A stretch of DNA of 64,000 nucleotides. It comes from Pyrrhosoma nymphula. Its lineage: Eukaryota > Arthropoda > Insecta > Odonata > Coenagrionidae. The stretch lies in NCBI GenBank assembly GCA_963573305.1, contig OY754327.1:55606244-55670243 (forward strand), in the 5' to 3' direction. Positions 11,852-24,400 of the stretch are shown piece after piece. Position numbers and translations under genes: made by a program. The notes under the pieces are model-generated. The model did no database searches and was not told where the DNA came from. It was given only the letters and a program-made list of their open reading frames with translations. Position 1 is the stretch's first letter, and every line of letters begins with the position of its first letter.

Positions 11852-14800
11852 ATGTTGAAGTCACTCTCATCATCTGGTGAGCGTCAACGAAGAGCATTGG
11901 CATTAGCAGGCACTAGTAGAATAGAATTGGTACGGAGGCTTCCGCAGTGATTTTATGAATTGTTTTTTTTTCGGGTTTCTCCCGCGTTGATTCATTTTAT
12001 GGACAACCGTTTCACTTGCATTCCAGCTAGCGTCGTCAGGTCCTGAACCTGACGACGCAAGCTGGAATTCAAGTGACACGGTTGTCCATAAAAAGAATCA
12101 ACGCGGAAGAAACCCAAAAAAACCAACTCACTAGTAGAATAGAGCTTTGTTCGCGTCGCTTGCTCCATCTGTGACTTCTGTACCCGAAGGTGCAAGAAGG
12201 AACAGTGACGTCACACGGGAACAACTTGAGATCGGTGAGGGCGACGCGAACGCCTTTGTGCTCCTTTCAAAATGGCGTGGGATATCATATTAGATAATCT
12301 ACTGCAGGGCCTTTTAGAGGGGGAGTCTTCGGATGAAGATCCTGATGAGAATTTGTTACCAGCCCTTGTTCGTCCACGACTGCGAGGTTATTAGAAAATG
12401 TTTTCCAGAGTTATTGCATAATACGTCAATCTATTATTTGTATTATAGTTGGTGCGTGCGTCGTGACCACCGTTCTCCTGAATAATGTGAGAAAGTTTTT
12501 AAATGAAAAAAACCTTCTCACTATATTGTTTTCTTCTAGTCTGAAACTATAAGTTTTCATTTTATGATCGTATGAGTGATGGGTGTCTATGTTTGTGTAA
12601 ACAGTCGGAATTTGTACCTGATTGATACATACTTTGAGTGTTTGGTTTCGACATTTGTTGACCCTTGCCGTCTGCCTCTTACGAAGAATTAAATTAAGTC
12701 ACCTTGCTTTCACTGATATTTCTATCCTCTCATTTAACTTAATTTGGTGTTTTAATGAAAACGTTCTCATCCGTGGTTATTAATGTACCTACTCTCTCAG
12801 GACGGTAATCCCGGTTTTTTCACTCTTCATAGTTACGTACAAATGTAATGAAAATCACGTCTATACATTTTTAAGCAACAATTTATAATAGTATCTGTGT
12901 GTTTTCAGTGGATTTACAGTGTTTAAATAATGCCCTCAATGCAATAGCGCAACAGGAGAGAACCAATGTGCTGGGGTATGTGGAGGATGTTGTTCCATTG
13001 TACAGCGATAAAGAATTTGTAATGCACTTTCGTTTAAAACGGACCTTAGTACTTGCTATTATCACTCGATTTCAAGCATCCCCAGAGTTCAGTGCTCTTC
13101 AAGGTATCAGGATGGTATACGGTATTAGTTCGAACAATTGAGTTTAATATCCCTTGGTCAACTTTTTATGAATTTAAGTTATGTGAATTCATTATAGGCC
13201 ATGGGGGTTTTGCACCTGTATCTGCCGACAAGCATGTTCTAATTTTCTTGTGGTTTGTTCGCCATGAGGCTGCTGGATACAGAGATGTCGCTGATCGTTT
13301 TGATATCAGTCTGAGTGCATTACATTCTGTTATTGGAAGATTGGCTGCTTTTTTTGTTATAATGTCGGACACAGTCATTAAAAACCCCAGTATCGCTGAG
13401 CTGGCTGCCACAAAGGCTTATTATTTAGAAAGAAGAGGATTTCCTGACATTCTTGGTAATAATTGGAATGTAGTAGATGAGTATGGGAATAATATTAGGT
13501 GTGAACTAACGTATGATCCTTCAATATTTTTAGTTCCCTCGTAGGTTAATTGAAAGTTTTTTATTACCTTCATTTGAAAACCAGGTGCTATAGATGGTTC
13601 CCATATCCGGATTGATAAGCCCACAGAAGATCCAGAATCTTACATCAACCGGAAAAATATTATTCAATACAAATGCAGGGCATTGTCAATGAAAATGGAA
13701 ATTTTTTTGATGTTTTTATTGGTTACCCAGGATCAGTTCATGATGCCCGGGTTTACAGGAACAGCCCAATTTTTGCTGAGCTACCTAATATTTGCCAAGG
13801 TTTGCTCTATAAAAACTAAAATATCAACTCTTAGCACTACCTAGGTCCCAAAAAAATATTAACTTTTGGCATGAGCTTATCATGCATTTCCTTTTTTAAT
13901 TACATTTTCTGTTCTCTTATATATATTTTAAATAATTTCAGAAGTTTATGATCATCTATTTCTCACATTTTCACAGGTCAAGGTTACCTACTCGGTGACA
14001 GTGCATATCCTTGTTCCTCAAATTTAATAACACCTTATAGGCATAATGGGCACTTGACACGAGCTCAAAGGCAGTTCAACTATGTCCATAGTAGCTGTCG
14101 CATTACGGTAGAGCATGCCTTTGGCTGGTTGAAACAACGATTCAGGCAGCTTTATCATATAAAACTAAGGGGTGTAGAGGATATAGTCCTATTAATTCAC
14201 GCATGTTGTGTGTTGCACAACATGGCAGACCTGGATGATCTAGAGGGATTTGAAGAGCCTCTGCCAGACGACCACTCTGACGAGGATATCAATCAGAGGA
14301 ATGAAGGAGAGGGCGCCCTAGGCATAATTGACAACCTGGGAGACCCAGTTGATGGTGAAGCAGGAAAAATCCTTAGGGATGAAATCTGTCGGCAATTAGT
14401 AAGACTCAGAGATGAAAATCCATTGCCTGAGCAGCATTAGGGTGCCTTCATGCTAATTTTCAACCATCTTCATGAGAGATTGATTCTGTCATATAAAGGC
14501 ATTACCAGGGAAAATACATGCATATGTTAATATGCATAGGATATATATTGTGACGGTTCCCGACTCTTACCCGCAAGCTGTGGCCAATTAAAAGCCGGGA
14601 CAAACGTCCACATATGAAATTTAGTTTTAAAATAATAAGGTCTCGCGAAAAAAAACGGGGTTGGTGGGCTAGATGATTGGGTATTAACACATGAGGGGGA
14701 AAAAGGGAAGGTCATGGGGGGGGTTCGGAATTATTTGGCTCCCGGGTAGCACTCACCCGAAACCAGGATGCACTGGTCCCGGCCTTCTTCTTTCATCGAC

Positions 14801-17800
14801 TGGTGTGTGGCCTTCGTGACTGCGTAGAACTGAAGAGGAACTGCAAAGGAGTGCACTTTCCGGCACTTCACTAGGTTTGCTTCCTCGTAGATCGGGAAAT
14901 ACTTGTACGGATTGACCGATATCTATATCGGACCCATGTACCGTGCCTGTTCCTGGCCCCGAAGCACGAAGAACGTCTCCTCTTCGGCCCACTGGTCACC
15001 ACTCTGGCGAACACTCCTCATTGAGGAAAAAAAACGAAGAGAGCTTCCGCGACACCTGCGCGGTCCTTATATCCTTTTCGGAGCTGGGGTCACATGATGA
15101 AAAGGGGGGGGGGGGTACGGCGTAAGGCACGCCATATCCCGATACATGGTCAAATGAATCCCTCCAAACCACTCATAGCCGATGCACTTAACTGCGCGGC
15201 GAAGTGCTACACTCCAGAGCCAAGGAGTGGGGTGGGGGGCGGTGACTGGGTAAATAGGGTGTGGTTGGGGCGTAAATCTGTGACGGACTCGAGCCGTCAC
15301 ATAGCCCCTCCCTAAACTGTGGAGGCGATCTTTGCCTGAAAAGAGGGCTCCACAGTTTACCAAAATTAAATAAAATAAAGCCCGCCTTGAGAAAACGGGT
15401 GCACCAAAATGAAATATGCGCGACCCGCGTAAACCCAAAATAAAACAAAACGAAACAAAAAAAAACACCAATACCGCGAAACCTATTCCAATATTGGTTC
15501 GTGGTAAAGTTTTAAATTACCGAAATTATATATCCCGAGCTCCTTGTTGCTGGCATCCTCCAGATAGCAAGCATTAGGGCCAGATAATTTTGAAATCACA
15601 AAGGGTCCGGTGTCCAAATGGAATAACTTGCGACACAAATTAAGGCGCGCATCGGACACGCGAGGCGTTCCCACAAGCACGCGGTCACCAACCTGAAACG
15701 TAATTTTTTTTCCTTTCCGATTACCTTTGTGTTTACGGGGTTTCGCGGAGAATACTTGTCGATACTTCATCAGCGTAACACCCTCCTGTTCGTGCATTAA
15801 ATCTTTTATTGGATTCCCCTCTAGGTAATATGCCGCCATAATTGGCACGCACATTAACTCTCCCACTCCCGAGACGCGGGAATCGTGCGACTCGGAAGCG
15901 TGAAGTTTCCCTGGGCGCCCTGTACCCACTCGTCCCCTGGGATACCCGCCGGAGATTTGACCTCGCCGTGACAAGCCTGCCCTTCGTTCAACCAAGGCGG
16001 ACGAGAAGCATCCACTGGTTGCTGCGAATAATTATAGGGCTTTCCCGATCGTCTTTGGGTAGCTTCCACTTCCCTCTCGCGTATGCCTCCCCTCTCAATA
16101 CTCGCGCATCCCACTTGTGGCGGACCTTGTTTTGGAACCGCACCCTTGTCTTGCGCCTTCGCCGGCCTGTCGACTTGCGGCGAGAATCTGCCCCATTTTC
16201 CCTCTATGGAGTTGACATTACCGCGAGAGAAAAAACCCCTACCGTCTTTCTCCCGTCTTCGGCTCTGTTCGTTTATCTGATCATATATCTTCAACAACTC
16301 GTACAACCTATCCAACGTCAACTCCCCAGCTGAGAAAAGATGGGTTTGCGTGGAAATAGGTAATTGTCGTACGATCATTCGCACTAGATGCCCCCCTTCA
16401 ATGGGCGGATCACAATTCTCCGCAGCTGCTACCTTTTTTAAAGCATAGTCAAGCATGCTACCGGCGCTTTCCTCGGAATAAGTTCCCGTGCATACTCTCT
16501 CCCTATACACATCTCTAGTCCCCGCGTCCCAAAACATACTCAGGAACTTTCCCTTCAAAGTTTCAAAATCAAGAGATTCAAAATATTTCCCGCAAGCTTC
16601 TGCCCAAATGTTGGCTTTGCCTTTTAACATTTGCCTGAAAGAAACCACTTTACAACTCTCCGGGATAGCATTTATTCTAAAATATCTCTCAACCTCCCTT
16701 AAAAATGCGAGGGGATTGAAAGTCCCGTTCCCGGAAAAGGTAGGCGGGCTGATTGGAGCGGGCGAAATATACCCGGCTTCCCACGAGTTCCTCCGATCCA
16801 CTTGACCGGCAAGTCCCTCTAATCTACCCATTTCACCACCTAGTCTTTCCACCGCGACACGCGTCTCCTGCTTCTCCTGCGCTAGCGAACGCTGGATTTC
16901 CGAAATCCGACCTTCCACCCCCTCGAATTGCTCTCGTGTAGACACCTCGAGCGTGGTTATGCGCTCCTCACATGGTCCCACACGACCGTTTAAGGCTTCT
17001 AACCTAAGCATTAAAGCCGCCGTCCATTCTTTATCCCTTCTCTCCTTCTCCTCCTCCCTACGTCGTCTTTCCTCCTCTTTTTTCTCCCACTCCTTCATCC
17101 ACGCCAACATTACATTCATCGGGTCTGACTGGGGAATATTTGACTCGAGCCGCCTAACCTCTGGCCGGGACGGTTCTATATCCTCAATTCCCTCACTCGA
17201 CGAGTCGTCAAGGGTGATGGCCCCCGTTGACTCCCGATACTCCATGTACGGGTCTGACTTCCCCTCTCCCTTAGGCATGGCTGTACGTGGTTACCCGAAT
17301 GCCTTCGGAAAAAAAACAAAAGGTAATCTCCCAACTAGGCTTCAAGCAGTGACTCGCGCGCGCAATGCGACCGCCCCACATGTACCGCCGGCTTTTGCCA
17401 ACAGACACCAAAAAACACAAAGTTCAACCATTAAGCACAGCACTAGACCCTCTACGTACAGAGCTAAATAGGCGAAAAAAAAGCACTGTCTACCGGGCGA
17501 CACAAAAAAAAATCACCTTCCCGGCAAATAGTAAAAACGAAAGAAATGAACGAATACGAATCAAAATTAAACTCGAACCAATAATGGAATAAGTTAACTC
17601 GTACCAACCCAAGATTACCCCTTCGCGATCCTGTCCGCAGCGCCAAAATGTGACGGTTCCCGACTCTTACCCGCAAGCTGTGGCCAATTAAAAGCCGGGA
17701 CAAACGTCCACATATGAAATTTAGTTTTAAAATAATAAGGTCTCGCGAAAAAAAACGAGGTTGGTGGGCTAGATGATTGGGTATTAACACATGAGGGGGA

Positions 17801-18397
17801 AAAAGGGAAGGTCATGGGGGGGGTTCGGAATTATTTGGCTCCCGGGTAGCACTCACCCGAAACCAGGATGCACTGGTCCCGGCCTTCTTCTTTCATCGAC
17901 TGGTGTGTGGCCTTCGTGACTGCGTAGACCTGAAGAGGAACTGCAAAGGAGTGCACTTTCCGGCACTTCACTAGGTTTGCTTCCTCGTAGATCGGGAAAT
18001 ACTTGTACGGATTGACCGATATCTATATCGGACCCATGTACCGTGCCTGTTCCTGGCCCCGAAGCACGAAGAACGTCTCCTCTTCGGCCCACTGGTCACC
18101 ACTCTGGCGAACACTCCTCATTGAGGAAAAAAAACGAAGAGAGCTTCCGCGACACCTGCGCGGTCCTTATATCCTTTTCGGAGCTGGGGTCACATGATGA
18201 AAAGGGGGGGGGGGTACGGCGTAAGGCACGCCATATCCCGATACATGGTCAAATGAATCCCTCCAAACCACTCATAGCCGATGCACTTAACTGCGCGGCG
18301 AAGTGCTACACTCCAGAGCCAAGGAGTGGGGTGGGGGGCGGTGACTGGGTAAATAGGGTGTGGTTGGGGCGTAAATCTGTGACGGACTCGAGCCGTC

Positions 18398-18436
<39 letters not shown>

Positions 18437-21400
18437 CTGTTGTAGATTATATATCATACGGTAGGAACTATTTTTAATGGTGAATAAATTCATGTGGAGT
18501 GCTACAGTTTGTTGGCTAGATTTTAAATAGGTAAATTTAATGTTCGATTAACTGTTTTAACAAATTAATTTGCTGTCTTAAAATAGCATTTCTTTCATCT
18601 CTTTGTTCATTTGCCTTCTTCTTTAATTCGTTGCTAACTTTTATTTCCTCCAGTAGGATTTTATCCTTAGCCATTTGCTCTTTCAGTATTTCGTTTTGCA
18701 GTTGCATTTGCTCCTTGAGAGCATTTAAGGCCATGGCTGTTTTTCCATCCCTCTTGTTAATTTTTTTTGGGGCTGTGGTTATCCCCCTCCCTGATGGGAT
18801 GGCCATACCCTGATCTTCAGAAGGAGCTCCTGATATCTATAAATCTTTGGTGGAAACAGAAGGTGCGGGGGGGATTTCCTTGGAATAATTCCCCGGGATG
18901 CCAGAACTGGAAATATAATGAAAGTGGCAAGTCTTTGAGAGGTTTCCATTTATCTTTGCAGAAGGATTGATACCAAAATTATATCCACAACAGATAAGGA
19001 TAAACTACTTTAAATTAGATATAATTTAAAAAAAATATTAACCTTGTTCCAGCAGCGGGTTCTCCAGCTACTTGAATCCCATTTCTGCCGGACACAACTT
19101 TGGGGACAATATTATGTTTTTGCCCAAATAATTCAATCATTTCCCTAAAGATAGTAATTTAAATGACTGATTTAATAGTGAGAATATAGGAGCTAAACTT
19201 ATTTGAACTTGAATCATTCATACACTTACTTTTCATGGTGCAAAAGCTTTCTGCCCCTACCAGTCTTACTATCCCTTGCCACATGGGATTTATATGTCCT
19301 CTCCAATGACTTGTATTTATTGCACACTTGTTGTGCAGTGATTTTGTACCCCTTTCCTTTCATGTCTTCTGCAACAGCATTGAATATTTTTTTTTCTATT
19401 GTTATTTTTTTTCCTCTATTTAAAAATAAGGCCTCAAAACACAATTTCAAGGTTGCATCATCCCAGCTGAAATTATCCGGTGTTTCATCAGCAGCTTGGG
19501 GATTAATTGAGGAGCCTGTCTCCTTATCTGTCAAACCTATGGGTGTTCTAATTTGGAGAGTAAATATTCTCTCTCCCATGCTGATCTCAACAAAATCTTT
19601 TTGTAAATCCAATTCATCAGCTTTTACTTTAATGGTAGTGGACCCATCTAATATAGAACAGAGAATGTGTAGTGAGAAATTAATAAATTGCAATTTACTG
19701 ATTCTATCTTTTATTCTTATCTGAATAACTAGGTATGCCCCCTTAGCCCCAACCAGAGGTTGGGGCTAAGGGGGCAAATTTCCCTGGCCCAAAGAGATCC
19801 CTAATTTCATTCTTTGCTGTCTTTAAAGGAAGGAGTAAATGAAAGATCCCTGAAGAGAAAATTGCCCTAGGCCCCAAATTTATCCCTGCATGGATTGATT
19901 CGATATGAGGTTATTTTCATGCATCAATGCTAAGTAGAATTCCTCCAGAATTTCTTCCCAAAAAGAAAAACAAAATCTGATCTATAAATTTGCCCCTTGC
20001 CTTGGTAACAAATTTCCAGAATGTGGGTTTTTTTTTGCTCTCCGGACAATCCTGGAGGTTTGTGTACCCCTGAGATACAGATAAGCCCTTCGGCTTGTCA
20101 TCCGGTTTCTCAGGGGTTGAACCACTAGGAGGTTACAAACGCCCTGAGCCGCGAAAGACTCAGGCGGGACTCGAACCCGCGACCTTCGGTTTGGCAGGCG
20201 AGGACGCTAACCCCGCCGCCACCGAGGCCGGCATGGTGAAGAGGATCATTCACCACAAAGAAATCGTACGAAGATCTTTGAAAGACAATTTAAGGGAATC
20301 CCTCTACAGTAAACTATACAATGAAATCCACTAAATAATATTTACTTTGCAGTGCATTTTTCTGAGTAAGTTATTATTCTATAGGTAGTTCTAGGATTCC
20401 ATAGGTAGGTTCTACGATAGGATTTTCTTGAGGTGGTACAAGCTGGCAGGTTTAAATTTGGGCAAGGGAGTGTAGGAATTTGGAGTACCCAGTTCTTTAT
20501 AGTCCCTCTAGGGGATATTATACCTGAGGTAGGGTCGACCCCTGAGCCCTTCATCTGGATCTGCCCAAGACTATACAGCAATTAGCAGAAAGTAGCAAGG
20601 ATATATATGATGAAGGAAAATAAGAATCGACAATTTCACATACTAACTTATTTTCAAATTACAACCTGTTGATGGCAATCCTAAAATGGCGTAGATGAAA
20701 AGTAGTAGAAGAGGAAAATCATTCTGCTGTGGCTCTCGGCCCGCTTTAACGGCTTCTTCCCAAGGATGACAAGCCATAGCATTAGTGTTTGTTATCCAAT
20801 CCTAACAATTCGCGGCAACTAAGAATAGGTACGTTTAGTTTCTGGGGCTGAAGTACAGGGAATTTAATATTCCGTGAATTAAACAAGATTTTCTGTAAGG
20901 AATCATGGATTCCTTGCCAAGAAATTTCCTGCACACGAATCATTTACCAGGGTATCGATACGTGACAAATAGATTCCCACGTTAAAAAAATATACAATTG
21001 ATTTCTATCGATTTTACCACCTTCCGCGAGGTATTATTTCTTTGTAGTGCAATAAAACAGCAGTAACTAGCGAGGACGTATTCCTTAATCATGATTAATC
21101 AATATGCATAAACTTAAAGTGTTAAATAAGTTAAAGTTTATGCATAAACTTTAACTATGAATAAGCTGTCCAATGACTTTAACGTTAAATATAAATGTTT
21201 GAAAATTAGGCACTTAAATGCTTCTTTTTACTGCTAATGAACTTCTTAATGAATTGTACAATAAGTTAAAGTAGTTCCTGATGTTCTACGTAGGTATTTA
21301 CTAAAAAAATTACCTTCGTGAAAAAATGTGAGCATTCCTTGCTCGTCCACTATAAGTTGGTTTTCCTCATTCACTAGAGGACGGGCCGTCATTTTACGCC

Positions 21401-24400
21401 GATTTAAATCTTATATATACGTATTAGGTAGGTAATTACAATACAATTACGCGAGAATTGTATAGGTACCGGCCAATTGCTCAGTTCAAATGTTCGTGAT
21501 ACAAACAATTCTTCTGCTACTACCCATAATTCTCAGCGCTACTACCCACAATTCTCAGTGCTGCTCCTTTTGTACCTTTTGCTCCACCTCCGAAGCGGGA
21601 GCAAAAGGTACAAGTTGAAGTTGCACCTTTTGCTCCTGTACCCGCGACGCGAACGCCCTTTGTAACCTGTACCAACTGTACCTTCCGCGACGCGAACGCC
21701 AAAAGGTGCAAAAGGTGCAGGAAAGTACAAAAGGAGCAGCGACGCGAACAAAGCTTTGAGTTGTCACTAAGGAGAGTTGTTTAAATTGCTATGAAACGCA
21801 AGTCAATAAAATTGGTTACCAAAAGCATATAATTATATCATTGCGTAAAAATCCTTCTTGCCTGTTGGACTACGATTTTCTACATTTCTCTGAATAAAAA
21901 ATGCTTGATAACTTCTGTAAGTGCTATTCTAAGTACCTTAGTATTTTCTCAATGCATTTCATTTAAAAATTCAACAAATTATTTTAGATTTGGACTGCGC
22001 AATACGTCCATATCCAAGAATTGAAACTTTTGAAGGGCAGTTGAATACCATAAAAGAATGTTTTAGCTCAGCATCATGGCCAGAACAAACAAATATCCTT
22101 ATGTTTTTCTTGATGAAGACCCGCGAAACCAATAGTATTCAGTCTTTATTGCTGAGACTTAGTTCATTCGCAACAAGGGATGTTATTCACGTTTTGACTT
22201 GGTGAGTTTCAATAACTTTGAATCTTAAAAGGATTGCAATAAAGCTTAGTATCTTTGTCAACCGGTCTGATAAAAATAAACAGATAACTATTTTCTAAAC
22301 GATCGTTACTCAAAATAACGATCGTACGAGTTTCTGTACCTACCACTTAAATAATTAATTTATGCATTATACACATGTTAATTGCCTTAAAACGCCTCGA
22401 TGAGAACGTTAACCACTTCGATAGTAGTAGTATTTTATAAGGGTGCGTCGACAGCGGGGTCATTAGCACCACACAGGGCCCCTATCTTATAATAAATACT
22501 TTAACGTTAATCACTTCGGTATTACCTACCTATTTCCGTAAAATTGTTGACTTAATCATTCAATATTGACGACCTACTAGTATAATTTTACTTAAGTTCC
22601 AAAACTGCAATCGGAATTGGGCAGTGGGACACAAGGTTCTCGTTTAAGGAGGTTCCACCGCGACTGCTTGAGTCGAAACAAATACTCATTTCCACGTTTT
22701 TTATATTTTGTACAAAAAATCCTGCTTTTACTGATTTATATGCGTTACGTATAGAAAAACCAAAGTAAGGTGCAAAATATGCAGATTATTCCACAAATTT
22801 ATTTGAAATGAACAATTTTTTCCAGCCATAGGAGCGCCGACTGCAGCGCCATTTCTAACGAATTACCGAATTTGGACTTCAATTACGGTATTAATTCCCC
22901 AATAACTAGAAAAATAAGGTCGTAAGATTTAATTTTTATCAATTTATCTGGATTATTTCCTTCTAATAAACAGTTTCCCGCGAAGATGGAATTTATTTTT
23001 TATAGAAAAAAACTATTTTCCGTGTGTTTCTCTTATTCTCCTATTGAACACAATGCAGTTTTATGTGAAATTATAAAATGAAATAGCGTGGAAAGGTAAC
23101 ATTTTTGTTGTTCATTTTAGATAGAGAACAAGTTTTCTACAAGTAGACAGAATATGAATTAAATGACACTTAAGTAATTTTACAGTGGAACCACCTTAAG
23201 CTTATGGGAACTAGGTCATACCGAACTGGTTTATGTGCTCATCGAAGTGTACTAAGGCCATGGAAATGAGTAAAATGCGGAGTGTAAACAAGTATTTCAA
23301 TAGCATAGAAACTCAAGCGTGATCCTCAGTAGCCATTTCGATTCTACTTGGGCCTAATACTGGGGTCGTAATATATGTCGCATATTCCTCGATATATCTA
23401 ACCTCAGCTGGAGACTGAGGTAAGCATACTTACCTCCAGCCTTGCCTACAACGCAACGGTAATCTTCTTTTAAGCCCATAGAACATCATCTCAAAGTAAT
23501 TTATCTTCAAATTTCAAGGAATTCCATTATGAGAGCTCAAGAACGCTGCCTGAATGATGAACATCAAATAGCAATATTAAAGGACATATACAACCTAGCA
23601 GCGTATGATGAACTTGGGGATGATAAATTGATGGAAATCATTGCAAGTAAGTATTATAATTCTTCTTAATGGGGAGATTTCACAAGTCGTCCCCGAATTA
23701 CTGCTCAAGCTCACAGATGAACATGGGACTGATATGAAACGAGTCATATCCCACGAAACATATTTCGATTTCATCATAAAAAATTCAGTTGACTAGACCG
23801 GGAGTAAAAGCATACCTTCCAGAATATTACAAGTAACAACAAATAATTTTGATTCTAAACGATAAGGTAATGAATACAGACAATGTGTCGCGGTAAGTTA
23901 AATGAAGGAGGCACAAAGATCTCAGATCACTGTCATGATATTTCAATGAATAAGAGGCAAAACAAACGAATTGCTAAGAATTCCTTGAAATGAGCAAAAA
24001 GCAATAAACAAAAATTTACATTATTTCACTCGGAATAATTGAAGAAATTATTTACAAATATAACACAAAAAACAATTTTTATTGGAGAGTGAGCACATTA
24101 CGTATACAGAAAGACCCCAGGATGGTAAGAAAAGTCTATGCATGACCAAGGGAAATAGAAAGAATCGCACTTTTCACTGCTTTTGTTTATTTGCAACGGA
24201 AAACCTAGGTCAGTTAGGGTAGCATCGAGTGGGAAAAGTGCATTGATAAAGCAGGAGAAAGAACGATATATGCATTTCAGAACCGGGTGGGACACATAGG
24301 ATCGGGTTCACATGGTGGGACACATAGGATAGGTATGGGCAATAAGAGTTCTGGCCTCCCGTCCTGTTTGATTTCCGCCGGTAGTGATTTTTCAGAGGAA

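Larger units (their letters stand above)
14549..18400 (-). mobile_element. Young Gypsy-like LTR retrotransposon with internal deletion
   Basis: Two LTRs of about 752 bp (14549-15301 and 17649-18400) begin and end TGTGACGG/CCGTCACA and differ at only about three places by eye. Between them, on the minus strand, lie an open gag and then only the last part of the integrase; protease, RT, RNase H and most of the integrase are gone. The element landed in an (AT)n tract, so its ATAT-type target duplication cannot be told from the microsatellite. It needs proteins from an intact relative to move. Confidence 0.92.
12143..21755. mobile_element. PIF/Harbinger transposon with two convergent genes
   Basis: The left end AGCTTTGTTCGCGTCGC-TTGCTCC (12143 on) is mirrored at the right end (GGAGCAGCGACGCGAACAAAGCT, ending 21755). 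Both ends carry subterminal GCGACGCGAAC motifs (12238; 21636, 21691, 21740). Inside are a + strand HARBI1-like transposase and a - strand Myb/SANT gene, the two-gene plan known for this superfamily. A 3.85-kb Gypsy element (14549-18400) and a SINE (20045-20240) inserted later, so the original was about 5.6 kb. The flanking trinucleotides are TAG and TTG, so the expected TWA duplication is not clean and the exact ends may be off by a few bases. Confidence 0.75.
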
